DNA of 16,726 nucleotides from Deltaproteobacteria bacterium UBA5205 (GCA_002412715.1 DHVP01000022.1:1-16726); one strand, 5' to 3'; numbered from the stretch's first letter, positions 1 through 6,506 are shown. Made by a program: numbers and translations. The notes: generated by a model not told the origin, from the sequence alone.

Positions 1-31
1 CGAGTTGATCCAACTCCTCAAGCAGTTCCTC

Positions 32-83
32 CTGAAACAAGAACCCTCCCCTGCCGTCAGGCAAGGGAGGGTTCTTGTTTCAG
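32..83. terminator. Long near-perfect hairpin, probable terminator of a gene left of the window
   Basis: Arms at 32-55 and 60-83 pair over 24 positions with a single mismatch around a 4-nt GTCA loop. The core of the left arm reads CAAGAACCCTCCC. No U-tract follows on the plus strand. The stem is symmetrical, so it could act in either direction, or be an mRNA-stabilising or cruciform element. A smaller repeat, GAGTTG-ATC-CAACTC, lies just before it at 2-16. The terminator role is inferred from the stem and from the lack of any convincing gene in 1-310. Confidence 0.5.
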
Positions 84-136
84 GGCGGGCAGCGGCGGGC
101 GGTAAAACGTGGATCGTTCGACCTGAAACCGTTATA

Positions 137-232
137 ATAGGTCCAATAGGTCGTATAGGTCTTATGAAAAGCGTGGAATTTGACAGGACGAATAGGAGCA
201 GGGCCGATAGGACCCATAGGACTCTACAGGAC
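137..232. repeat. Degenerate ATAGG-type short repeats with 9-nt period
   Basis: The heptamer ATAGGTC occurs at 137, 146 and 155, exactly 9 nt apart. After a gap a second block has ACAGGAC at 183, an ATAGGAG start at 192, ATAGGAC at 207 and 216, and ACAGGAC at 226. All copies face the same way, upstream of the promoter at 249-277. A 9-nt period is not a helical turn, and a reading frame through it gives low-complexity protein, so I treat it as non-coding. Its function is unknown. It might be a variable-number repeat or a protein-binding array. Confidence 0.5.
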
Positions 233-248
233 GTGCGGATTGGCGATA

Positions 249-277
249 TGGAAAAACGGCTCCAGAAATACTATACT
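249..277 (+). promoter_or_regulatory. Probable sigma70 promoter for the zinc-ribbon gene
   Basis: A -35 TGGAAA (249-254, 4 of 6 to consensus) and a -10 TATACT (272-277, 5 of 6) are separated by 17 nt. They lie 33 nt before the ATG at 311. The -10 is strong and the spacing ideal. The call rests on sequence match only. Confidence 0.5.
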
Positions 278-310
278 CAATTAAGAGTCGGGCCATGGAG
301 GTGAGAGAAA

Positions 311-481
311 ATGTTTGGTAAAGAGTACGAATGCAAGGACTGCGGTCGTGCCTTCCGGATAGACGTAGACGAAAAGCGAGAGCCGAAATGCCCGGGTTGC
401 GAAAGCGGGAATGTGGCGATACGAGAGGCCCGGCCGCTGCCGCCGTGGTTAGTGCTCAAAAGTAAGACGGGCTCAAGCTGA
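311..481 (+). CDS. FmdB-like small zinc-ribbon protein, 56 aa
   Basis: This 56-residue protein has two CxxC knuckles, C8-x2-C11 and C27-x2-C30, in the context YECKDCGRAF and PKCPGCES. That is the rubredoxin/zinc-ribbon layout of FmdB-family and similar small regulatory proteins, which bind one Zn(II). The family was named from a putative regulator of formamidase expression and its biochemical role is largely unknown. A GGAGGTG ribosome site (297-303) lies 7 nt before the ATG, and a promoter at 249-277 supports an independent transcript. The C-terminal tail (PLPPWLVLKSKTGSS) is short and basic, without the Gly/Ser-rich extension some FmdB proteins carry. The coding call is firm because of the site, spacing and Cys pairs. 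The family name is moderate, since any single zinc ribbon would look similar. Confidence 0.72.
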   Translation: MFGKEYECKDCGRAFRIDVDEKREPKCPGCESGNVAIREARPLPPWLVLKSKTGSS

Positions 482-491
482 AAGTAGAAGG

Positions 492-512
492 AGGAATGGC
501 GTCGCCATTCCT
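492..512. terminator. Hairpin between convergent genes
   Basis: AGGAATGGC (492-500) and GCCATTCCT (504-512) form a perfect 9-bp stem with a 3-nt loop, in the 56 nt between the zinc-ribbon gene (+) and the papain-like gene (-). On the minus strand the stem is followed by a pyrimidine-rich stretch, CCTTCTACTTTC. On the plus strand no U-run follows, so it probably serves the minus-strand gene better. Confidence 0.5.
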
Positions 513-537
513 GCAACCCCGTTCGAGGGAATCGGTC

Positions 538-1086
538 TCACATCCCCGGGGAATGGCCGTATGGCCCCGGCCAATAGCCGCTTTCCATCGTTTCCTGTGC
601 CGCCAATCCGTCTAAGAGGTCCCAACCCGGACCCTGGGAACGTATCTTCATCGAAATATCATCCAGCAGGTTCCGGTCATTTCCAAGTTCTTTGAATATC
701 GTGACGCTTCCTTCCGCGGTATAGGCAATCTTAGCCTGGCTGTTAAACATATAGCCGGTCGCACCCTCATGTCCTCCACGTTTTACCATCACATCGTGCA
801 CCAGGTCGCGGCAATCGCGCTGTCCAAAGACATATGAGAGGTCGCGGTTTTCCCAGTTGTCTATGACGCGCTGCATTTCCTGGTATTGGGTTTTGGTTAT
901 GTCGTATTCACGGTATAGGGTCCATTGATGATCGGTATCATCGTTGACACTCCCTTTCCATGCAGGCAGGTATGCCGCTGGAGCAAAGCCTCTGGTATTC
1001 GTAGTGCCGTCGGGCGCCGAAAGTTGAACCCATGTGTGGGGTATTCCTTCCAGATCGTAATAAACGCGTGCTTTATGGCCGTCCAT
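538..1086 (-). CDS. Probable permuted papain-like (NlpC/P60-type) cysteine peptidase or amidase, 182 aa
   Basis: No exact family is recognised. The order of motifs fits permuted papain-like enzymes (NlpC/P60 or LRAT relatives such as YiiX/YaeF). An early His sits in a strand (GIPHTWVQL, H17), then comes a TRGFAP turn, then a helix rich in Tyr/Gln, and then YVFGQRDCRDLV with C92, the only Cys in the protein, at the start of a helix. In that fold the Cys and His would be catalytic; this is inference from pattern. There is no signal peptide or membrane segment. Two starts compete: ATG 1092 and ATG 1086. The GGAG site is 2 nt from the first and 8 nt from the second, so I chose 1086. It lies 39 nt after a small membrane-protein gene on the same strand, probably co-transcribed. 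Alternatives are a phage- or effector-derived hydrolase or an uncharacterised DUF. Confidence 0.72.
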   Translation of the reverse strand: MDGHKARVYYDLEGIPHTWVQLSAPDGTTNTRGFAPAAYLPAWKGSVNDDTDHQWTLYREYDITKTQYQEMQRVIDNWENRDLSYVFGQRDCRDLVHDVMVKRGGHEGATGYMFNSQAKIAYTAEGSVTIFKELGNDRNLLDDISMKIRSQGPGWDLLDGLAAQETMESGYWPGPYGHSPGM

Positions 1087-1125
1087 AACCATCTCTCCTC
1101 TCTTTATAGCCGGTCTGTCGGTACA

Positions 1126-1404
1126 TCATGGCCGATGGACATACCACTGCCAGACTATCGGGTACAGTGGCAGCAATACAACCAGGGTGCAAATCCCGGT
1201 GCCGAGGATTGCGAGAGTTCGATGCGGTTCGCGCAGCACGATGGCCTTTATGCCCTGATAGAGTCCCAGGCATCCCAGCACCCATGCCGGAATGGCAAGG
1301 ACCCATAAGAATAGAAACATCCCGATGGGATTTAGCCCGATGAAGCATAAGAGGACTGCCCAAAGCGCAAAAAGCATGGAACGAAAGGCGCGAACTTTTT
1401 CCAC
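1126..1404 (-). CDS. Small integral membrane protein, 92 aa, unknown function
   Basis: The protein is mostly hydrophobic, with three likely membrane helices: about residues 8-24, 28-48 and 64-86. A short positively charged loop (IVLREPHRT) separates helices 2 and 3, and the N-terminus is basic (MEKVRAFR). The start is GTG, chosen because AGGAGG lies 5 nt upstream; no ATG with a comparable site exists. No family is recognised. It is followed by the papain-like gene on the same strand, so the two probably share a transcript. That arrangement resembles a hydrolase with a membrane partner, for example an immunity or anchoring protein, but nothing in its sequence proves this. Confidence 0.68.
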   Translation of the reverse strand: MEKVRAFRSMLFALWAVLLCFIGLNPIGMFLFLWVLAIPAWVLGCLGLYQGIKAIVLREPHRTLAILGTGICTLVVLLPLYPIVWQWYVHRP

Positions 1405-1450
1405 GAATTCCTCCTGCCGGATTCAGTTATGAGACTATTACTTGTGAGAA

Positions 1451-1486
1451 GAAAAAAAGTCCCCGGAATTTTTCAGGGCCTCGGGG
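1451..1486 (-). terminator. Candidate intrinsic terminator (minus strand)
   Basis: Read on the minus strand, CCCCG (1486-1482) pairs with CGGGG (1465-1461) around a 16-nt loop, with possible G-U extensions, and is followed two bases later by seven U residues (1458-1452). It lies downstream of the YkgJ-like gene and upstream of the membrane-protein gene, so it would separate their transcripts. The stem is short, but the U-tract is the best one in the window. Confidence 0.45.
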
Positions 1487-1503
1487 AGGGCGGACTAACC
1501 TTG

Positions 1504-1528
1504 TGATATTACAAATATCATATGATAT
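1504..1528. promoter_or_regulatory. Overlapping AT-rich palindromes, candidate operator
   Basis: TGATAT (1504-1509) and ATATCA (1515-1520) form an inverted repeat with a 5-nt spacer. The second arm is also half of a perfect 14-nt palindrome, ATATCATATGATAT (1515-1528). Three alternating half-sites in 25 nt look like a binding site for a dimeric regulator. It lies in the 222 nt between the YkgJ-like gene (ends at 1627) and the membrane-protein gene (starts at 1404), both minus strand. The regulator is not identified. Confidence 0.4.
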
Positions 1529-1626
1529 ACCATGAAATATGCGAAATTCTCGAAGAAAAGGAGGTTCGATACCGGGTATTGACAGAGTGATTTACGTTTC
1601 GATTGATGGCGAACTGTTAAGCCTCA

Positions 1627-2034
1627 TCAACCGGGGATCGAGCACGCGCTCAACAGAGGCAGGTACCCGCTTTGCTCCCACATTTCCGCCGCCTCGGCGA
1701 TGGAGATTCCCTCCGGTGTGCAATATCCGTCGTCGGTGTCGCGTGGCCGCAACATACGGCAACCGTAAGGCCTTTCCACGAACTGCAGTTCGCAGCCATT
1801 GGCCTGGTGGAAAATACAGCCTGCCTTCCGGCCATGTTCGCTGTGGTGCGGCCGGACTACGCGTGCCATTATCTGCGAATCCAGGAGCAGCACGATGGTA
1901 TATTTGCCGCTGACAACCGCCTCCCTGACGGCCTGCGCTGATTCGAACTCTGACGGCAAGCAGTGGCCCGGCTGCCGCCGGCAGCAGCCCCCGCCGCAGC
2001 GCACGCACATCTCGGTTTCCCTGTGGCCTTCCAT
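1627..2034 (-). CDS. YkgJ-like cysteine cluster (putative Zn/Fe-chelating) protein, 135 aa
   Basis: The N-terminus has CVRCGGGCCRR (C10, C13, C17, C18), and a second set of Cys follows in GCIFHQANGCEL (C73, C81) and RPYGCRMLRP (C92). This order matches the YkgJ/UPF0153-type cysteine cluster family (CxxCGxCC, GCxFL, C, RPxxCRxF), thought to bind zinc or an iron-sulfur cluster. Its role is not established. Ten Cys in 135 residues is high for a cytoplasmic protein and suits an anaerobe. The start at 2034 has AAGGAG 4 nt upstream and places the Cys motif at the N-terminus, as usual in the family. An in-frame ATG at 2136 also has AAGGAG, 10 nt away, and would add 34 residues (to 169 aa) that resemble no known domain. 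The GGG insertion before the CC pair is slightly unusual. Confidence 0.7.
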   Translation of the reverse strand: MEGHRETEMCVRCGGGCCRRQPGHCLPSEFESAQAVREAVVSGKYTIVLLLDSQIMARVVRPHHSEHGRKAGCIFHQANGCELQFVERPYGCRMLRPRDTDDGYCTPEGISIAEAAEMWEQSGYLPLLSACSIPG

Positions 2035-2150
2035 ACTTCTCCTTCGACACACATATCCAACACGCGGCCGCTCAAGGCAAGGCCGCACAATATAGTTAAG
2101 TCCACCAACCCGCAGTTGGTCAAGGCAAATATCCATACAGGTTTCTCTCC

Positions 2151-2180
2151 TTGAACGCACGGACGATTTGGGTCTATATT
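2151..2180 (+). promoter_or_regulatory. sigma70 promoter for the 129-aa hypothetical gene
   Basis: TTGAAC (2151-2156) and TATATT (2175-2180) are 18 nt apart, each 5 of 6 to consensus. The implied transcript starts near 2187, so only the ATG at 2201 can be used, not the upstream TTG at 2186. Confidence 0.6.
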
Positions 2181-2200
2181 AGTCTTTGAGGATATTCGAA

Positions 2201-2590
2201 ATGGAGATAAAGATTAAAAAAACAGGTTCGAGAATATTGACGGGTAATGTATCGGGGACTGTCAATACGTACACGGTTATGGAAGACGGAAGGGAATTTC
2301 TTCTTGCCCGCACGTCGCATACGCATGGCAGCAGCATCGGCATAGCAGGTAAGGAAGGCATTCTCTATGTGGAAAGTGATGACGGCAGGGTCCACCATCA
2401 GACGGCGGTGCCAGGCGGTGCCTGCGGGTTGAATACCGACGACCAAGTGGTGGAAGGGCTCTCACCGCTTGCCCTTCGTGCGGTGCTTATTGCAGACCAG
2501 TGCAATGAGTCGGCTGAAATCACGATAACAACCAAGGAAAATGCAGACCACATAAAACCGATAACCATCAAAGCGCCGATACGAAGCTGA
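2201..2590 (+). CDS. Hypothetical protein, 129 aa
   Basis: I do not recognise this protein. Alternating hydrophobic and polar residues in the first 75 positions (IKIKKTG, YTVMEDGREFLLA, GILYVESDDGR) suggest a beta-rich domain. A likely helix follows (LSPLALRAVLIADQCNE), then a last strand and a basic tail (AEITITTKENADHIKPITIKAPIRS). There is one Cys in a Gly-rich turn (PGGACG) and another in the helix. No signal peptide or membrane segment is seen. The ATG at 2201 has GAGG 9 nt upstream and sits about 14 nt after the predicted transcript start. It is a single-gene unit, divergent from the YkgJ-like gene. Confidence 0.7.
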   Translation: MEIKIKKTGSRILTGNVSGTVNTYTVMEDGREFLLARTSHTHGSSIGIAGKEGILYVESDDGRVHHQTAVPGGACGLNTDDQVVEGLSPLALRAVLIADQCNESAEITITTKENADHIKPITIKAPIRS

Positions 2591-2810
2591 GTGTCACCCG
2601 CGTTATATTTGCTGTCTGCAATTTACACCGCGTTCTTTAGACTCCTCAATTCTAATGAAGAATACGTCCAGGCTGTGCTGAACGATATCGTCCAGCTCCG
2701 ATCCTCCGCTGCAGGGGTCAAAACCAGTTGGGCGAGATGAAGCGGAAGACCCACGTCTTTGAAGAACCGGGCCGTAGGCGGTCCGGGATGGGATATGTGC
2801 CAGGCGACGT

Positions 2811-2840
2811 TTGCTCGCGGGATCAGAATTGGAGTATACT
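2811..2840 (+). promoter_or_regulatory. Probable sigma70 promoter for the DnaJ-like gene
   Basis: TTGCTC (2811-2816) and TATACT (2835-2840) are 18 nt apart. The transcript would start about 18 nt before the ATG at 2865. No CIRCE or other obvious heat-shock operator is visible. The preceding 220 nt (2591-2810) hold nothing I can support. Confidence 0.5.
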
Positions 2841-2864
2841 TGGAAAAGTTTCAGGACAGATAAC

Positions 2865-3674
2865 ATGGATCAAAAAGACTATTATCAAATTCTAGAAATA
2901 GACATTCAGGCCACGCCCAGGGAGATAAAGGAGGCGTATCGCAGGCTTGCGTTTCAATATCACCCGGACAGGAATTCCGGAGATCCCGGTGCGGTCGAAC
3001 ATATGAAAAACATAAACGAGGCGTATGCGGTTTTATCCGACCCGACAAAAAGACAGCGATATGACAGCCTCAAACAGACCTACGGTTATTCCGCTTATGA
3101 CAGGTTCCGGGAAGGCTATTCCGAAAATGATATTTTCAGAGGATCCGACATTAATCAGATCTTTGAGGAGATCTCGCGGTCGTTCGGTTTCAGGGGTTTT
3201 GAAGATATCTTCAAAGAGGTCTATGGCTCCGGCTACCAGACCTTTCAATTCAGGCAAGGCGGCCTTTTCGGGCGGGGTTTTATATTCACCGGCCGCATGA
3301 ACCAGGATGCCGTTGGTCATGGTGCGGGGCAGGGGATGTTTTCCCGCCTTCTGGGCAAGCTGGCAGGATATGCCCTGAAAAAAATGACGGGTGTCGGGGC
3401 CAGGGACAGGTATGATTTGTTGCGACTCACCCCTGCCCAGGCGAAGAATGGGGGAAAAGTACCTTATACAGATAGAGGTAATTCCAGGAATATTCTCATT
3501 ACAGTCCCTCCCGGTGTCACCGATGGGCAGATGATCCGTTTGCGAGGATTGGGAGCTCAGGACCAACCGTCCTTTGCGCCGGGAGATCTCTATCTCAAAG
3601 TGGAGATCGCCAGACCTTTCCTGCAGACTATCAAGGCTTTTCTTAAAAAGAAAACGGATGTCGCTAAGAGATAG
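2865..3674 (+). CDS. DnaJ/CbpA-like co-chaperone with a single C-terminal domain, 269 aa
   Basis: Residues 4-69 are a canonical J-domain, DYYQILEI to RQRYDSLK, with the essential HPD at 33-35 that stimulates the DnaK ATPase. A Gly/Phe-rich linker follows (about 75-180: RGSDINQIF, FGFRGFEDIF, GGLFGRGF). The C-terminal part (about 190-260) matches one DnaJ substrate-binding barrel: ILITVPPGVTDGQMIRLRGLG and APGDLYLKVEIA correspond to the IPPGVxxGxxIRLxGxG and GDLYV motifs. The four CxxCxGxG zinc-finger repeats of DnaJ are absent, which excludes a class A DnaJ. Class B proteins such as CbpA have two C-terminal barrels and run nearer 300 residues. Here one is missing or merged. The start at 2865 has AGGA 8 nt upstream; a longer frame from a TTG at 2811 would overlap the promoter. 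It converges with the next gene, with 4 nt between stops. Confidence 0.85.
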   Translation: MDQKDYYQILEIDIQATPREIKEAYRRLAFQYHPDRNSGDPGAVEHMKNINEAYAVLSDPTKRQRYDSLKQTYGYSAYDRFREGYSENDIFRGSDINQIFEEISRSFGFRGFEDIFKEVYGSGYQTFQFRQGGLFGRGFIFTGRMNQDAVGHGAGQGMFSRLLGKLAGYALKKMTGVGARDRYDLLRLTPAQAKNGGKVPYTDRGNSRNILITVPPGVTDGQMIRLRGLGAQDQPSFAPGDLYLKVEIARPFLQTIKAFLKKKTDVAKR

Positions 3675-3678
3675 CGGC

Positions 3679-3999
3679 CTAAACCGGTCGGGTCTTCAAG
3701 AACAGGTATAACTGGTTGGCGAAATCTTCTCTGGACGATAGTCCTTTCTCGATGTCAGCGAAGTCCCGCTCGTTGAAAGACGCGAGGAATTCCTGAAGGT
3801 GTTCCTGGTTTTTGACCCGATCCAACAGTCTTGAAAAATCCTCTACCACCGAAAAGTCGTTGTTTCCCAGGATAAAGCCCTTGCATTTATTGCATACATA
3901 CGCCTCGAGCGAGTAGGTGTTCACGTGCTTGTCCGGATCGAAGTCGTGCCAGCACCAGCCCATTGCCTCGGTGAGAAATCTATCCCTTTCTTCGTTCAT
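3679..3999 (-). CDS. Hypothetical protein with one CxxC, 106 aa
   Basis: No family is recognised with confidence. The N-terminus (FLTEAMGWCWHDFDPD) followed by a strand and a CxxC (YVCNKCKGFI) recalls short phage-type proteins with a CWH motif, but this is only a resemblance. The remainder (about 50-106) is helical and acidic (FSRLLDRVKNQEHLQEFLASFNERDF). No signal peptide is seen. A GTG at 4005 lies only 2 nt from GGAGG, while the ATG at 3999 lies 8 nt from it, so 3999 was chosen. A -10-like TATAGT (minus strand, 4025-4020) sits just upstream. It is convergent with the DnaJ-like gene. Confidence 0.7.
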   Translation of the reverse strand: MNEERDRFLTEAMGWCWHDFDPDKHVNTYSLEAYVCNKCKGFILGNNDFSVVEDFSRLLDRVKNQEHLQEFLASFNERDFADIEKGLSSREDFANQLYLFLKTRPV

Positions 4000-4351
4000 G
4001 TTCACAACCTCCCGGCTTCACTATATCATGGAACAGGCGATTCATCGACTGGATTTGGATTCCGGTTAAGCTGTTATTTTTGCTGCAGCTGTGCAGGCTG
4101 TCATAAGGATGCTTTTTCCGATTATTTTTTATGTTGTGTTTTTTTCGGACGCGGTGGTATCCTCAAAAAATAGATCGCCGTACAAGCCGTAACAACAGCA
4201 CATGATTAAATGAAAAAGGGGGGTATTAGACATCACAAACTAAGTGGTCCTCGGCAACTCATTCGTTGGGCTTTTATGTATTCCGTCGCAGGTTGTATTC
4301 CGGTGCTTTCGTGTATCTATGTCAGTCATATCAAAATCAAAAGGGGAACGA
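4000..4351. other. 350-nt intergenic region, T-rich, no gene
   Basis: This separates the divergent 106-aa gene (-) and the PAS gene (+). Runs of T occur around 4077-4145, for example seven T at 4139-4145. Short frames here (such as 4244 onward, in frame with the PAS gene) have no ribosome site. I see no convincing -35/-10 pair for the PAS gene, no RNA gene and no repeat. Confidence 0.4.
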
Positions 4352-5500
4352 ATGGAAGACACGAAGAAGACGAAACAGCAACAAACGGAACCAGCTCAAA
4401 AAAGAGAAAGAAACAAGACTGAACATGAAACAAATCCATTTATCGATTCCATGACACTCATCAATAAGTCGTACGTGTATGAATTTGCAAGTGAGACTTA
4501 TTGCAGGGACCATGGAAGGACCAGAAAAGAAGTGGTCGGCAATTCAGTTGCCCAGGTCTGGGGGGAGACAAGCTTCAAGTTTATCAAGAAACATCTGGAT
4601 CAGTGTTTTTCCGGCAATGTTGTACGATATGAAAACTGGCTGGAATTTCCCGGCGAGGAGCCAAAATTTTACCGCGTTACCTATTCACCGTACTTCAATC
4701 CGGCAGGTTACGTTACCCACGCAGTAGTGGCATCCGAGGACATTACCGATTTCAAAAGAGAAGAAGAATCCCTGGAGAAGAGTGATCCAGGCTTCAGGGC
4801 TATCTTAAAGAACATGCATTATGGAGTTTTCACGTTCGATCCGGAGGGACGATTTACCTTTGTTAATGATGTAATAGTGAAAAGATCGGGATACCCACGG
4901 GAGTGGTATGCAGGGAAAAACCTGTTTGATGTGGTGCGGCCGCAGGAAAGAGATGCGGTTCGGGAGCATTTCCAGGCGACGCTGCGCGGGGAGCAGGTAG
5001 CCCCATACGAGTTCTCCTTTCTCAAAGCCGCCGACGAAATCGCATGGGCCCATATCAGCACAACACCGATACGGGAGGGTGGCCAAATAGTAGGAGTTCT
5101 CGGTGTCATGCTCGACATTACGAAACGTGTCCAATCGGAACACGCGCTTATAGAAAGCGAAGAGAAATACAGGAGACTTTTCGAGGAGTCACGAGATGCC
5201 ATATTCATTACCGATAATGAGGGAAGGCTTACCGATGTGAACCGCTCTTTTCTGAAGCTGTTTGGCTATGAGAATGACGAGATAGATGGATTACGTGCTA
5301 TCGACACATATGTAAGCAGGGACGAGTGCATAAAGTATATGAAAGAGGTTGAAGAAGAGGGTTTTGTCGAAGATTTTGCGGCAAAATTGAAGAAAAAAGA
5401 TGGAACGGTAATGGAGTGCCTTCTCAATGGAACACCATTGCGTGGCGCTGACGGGAAGATCAGAGGCTATCAGGGCATCGCGAGACAGCAATTGAGATAG
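4352..5500 (+). CDS. Triple-PAS protein without an output domain, 382 aa
   Basis: A basic, Gln/Lys-rich N-terminus (1-27) is followed by three PAS/PAC modules: about 30-138 (ends SEDITDFKREEES), 146-262 (YGVFTFDPEGRFTFVN to VMLDITKRVQSE) and 270-378 (AIFITDNEGRLTDVNRSFLKLFGY to RGYQGIAR). PAS domains bind cofactors or small ligands and pass signals. The protein stops at GIARQQLR, where relatives usually read GIARDITERK and continue into a histidine kinase, GGDEF or HTH domain. No kinase, GGDEF or DNA-binding segment is present here or downstream. It is therefore either a free-standing sensor acting through a partner or the remnant of a longer kinase. The ATG at 4352 follows AAGGGG by 5 nt; the frame is open back to 4244 but without a ribosome site. 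There are no membrane segments. Confidence 0.82.
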   Translation: MEDTKKTKQQQTEPAQKRERNKTEHETNPFIDSMTLINKSYVYEFASETYCRDHGRTRKEVVGNSVAQVWGETSFKFIKKHLDQCFSGNVVRYENWLEFPGEEPKFYRVTYSPYFNPAGYVTHAVVASEDITDFKREEESLEKSDPGFRAILKNMHYGVFTFDPEGRFTFVNDVIVKRSGYPREWYAGKNLFDVVRPQERDAVREHFQATLRGEQVAPYEFSFLKAADEIAWAHISTTPIREGGQIVGVLGVMLDITKRVQSEHALIESEEKYRRLFEESRDAIFITDNEGRLTDVNRSFLKLFGYENDEIDGLRAIDTYVSRDECIKYMKEVEEEGFVEDFAAKLKKKDGTVMECLLNGTPLRGADGKIRGYQGIARQQLR

Positions 5501-5522
5501 CCGCATATAAAGCTCGTAAGCT

Positions 5523-5548
5523 GGAGAGCCGCATATGAGCGGCTCTCC
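5523..5548 (+). terminator. Terminator-like hairpin after the PAS gene
   Basis: GGAGAGCCGC and GCGGCTCTCC form a perfect 10-bp stem with a 6-nt loop, 22 nt after the PAS stop codon. No U-tract follows, so it may be a weak or Rho-assisted terminator, or may protect the 3' end. The rest of 5501-5676 shows nothing. Confidence 0.55.
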
Positions 5549-5676
5549 GACGGACGCTATCATCAACTGTAATTAGTATTGCGGTACCGTATCCGGAGCA
5601 AATAACCGGGTGTTGGATCTAAAGCAAAGGCCGGCGTGCATGGTCCGTCGCCGCGCAGGACCGAGTTCCACAGATA

Positions 5677-6141
5677 TCATGACGAGGATTCCTTGTCTCT
5701 CTTCCATAGGACAAATACAAGCCATGCCACGAATATCCTCACCGGCAGTGCCATGTCGGTCGGCAGATCGATTAGTGCTTTGCGTGTCAAAGCATGCTCC
5801 GGTTTGATGGTCCCGATCGGATGGTTGTTTTTGCTCAGGACAAAGGTGCGGACCACCGGGGAAGCAGCCTGGAGGACATATTCCTTGCCATTATGCCGGA
5901 CCACGAACGACCGAAACAGCGCGCTCGGTTTTTCGGCCCGGGCCACTTCTTTTCCGTCCTCTTCGAGGACGAAGGCGCCTCCAAAGAGGTGCTCCCGGTA
6001 AATTCTGTACTCTCTTCCGTCGAGACGCACTTCGCCGGCTTCGCGCACCCACCTGATATCGATCTCGGCGATGTTCCGGTTACCTTCATCGAAGATCGTG
6101 AATTTCCATGAAAAAAAACCTTTGGGTTCAGCCCTGAGCAT
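5677..6141 (-). CDS. Probable tubby/LURP-one-like protein with C-terminal membrane helix, 154 aa
   Basis: The first 125 residues are short beta strands with charged turns: WKFTIFDEG, AEIDIRWV, GREYRIYRE, GAFVLEEDGKEVARAEKP, SFVVRHNGKEYVLQA, RTFVLSKNNHPIGTIKP. This rhythm, with alternating internal and external Gly turns, resembles the tubby C-terminal-like superfamily (LURP-one, scramblase-related, YxjI). Members bind lipids or have unknown roles in bacteria. Residues 131-147 (LPVRIFVAWLVFVLWKR) form one hydrophobic helix ended by basic residues, so the protein may be tail-anchored in the inner membrane facing the cytoplasm. The ATG at 6141 has GGAGG 10 nt upstream. The gene call is good; the fold assignment is a pattern judgement only. 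Confidence 0.72.
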   Translation of the reverse strand: MLRAEPKGFFSWKFTIFDEGNRNIAEIDIRWVREAGEVRLDGREYRIYREHLFGGAFVLEEDGKEVARAEKPSALFRSFVVRHNGKEYVLQAASPVVRTFVLSKNNHPIGTIKPEHALTRKALIDLPTDMALPVRIFVAWLVFVLWKRDKESSS

Positions 6142-6506
6142 GGGATTGGAACCTCCGTTTCGCGCTCCTGTTTTTCTCGGGCAGCATGTCCCCTGTGTGG
6201 CTGCCAGACATATTGAAACCCGGAGTCCGGGCTAATGTCACTATTGATGTTTTCTGCGTGAATTCGCTCATTGTCTAACGTAATATCATAACCGCAAAAT
6301 CAGGAGAGTGTGGCAGGAAATTCGTCAGCGTCACAGTCGTAGCCTTTCTACATTTTGTGTTGCGAGCCGAAATGTTGTGACGCGAATCCAGCGTTGATGC
6401 TAGAATAATCGGAAAGCTCCCAAATGCTTTTGCCGGAGGGGGAACAGAAATTGCGGGGAAGAACCATCTTGCCAGGGAGCCACAAGGCCAGGGAGGCGAC
6501 AGGAAC
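6142..6506. other. 365-nt divergent intergenic region
   Basis: It lies between the tubby-like gene (-) and the barrel-like gene (+), so it should hold both promoters. A small hairpin, CCCGG-AGT-CCGGG (6219-6231), and an interrupted repeat, GGCAGC (6180-6185) with GCTGCC (6200-6205), are present. A TAGAAT at 6401 is a possible -10 for the plus-strand gene, but its best upstream partner, TTGTGA at 6375, is 20 nt away, which is too far to trust. The plus-strand frame is open from 6381 without any ATG, GTG or TTG. Confidence 0.4.

Noticed and set aside
5..304. Open frame on the plus strand, 99 aa
   Set aside because: It runs through the hairpin and the 9-nt repeats, has no ribosome site, and overlaps the promoter of the zinc-ribbon gene.
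1532..1582. 16-codon frame (MKYAKFSKKRR...) after the palindromes, with an internal AAGGAGG
   Set aside because: The AAGGAGG is inside the frame, not before a start, and no start codon follows it at a usable distance. Too short to support.
2603..2866. 87-aa minus-strand open frame upstream of the DnaJ-like gene
   Set aside because: No ribosome site, overlaps the promoter at 2811-2840, and no recognisable sequence.
3033..3566. 177-aa minus-strand open frame
   Set aside because: Antisense to the DnaJ-like gene, which has clear family motifs.
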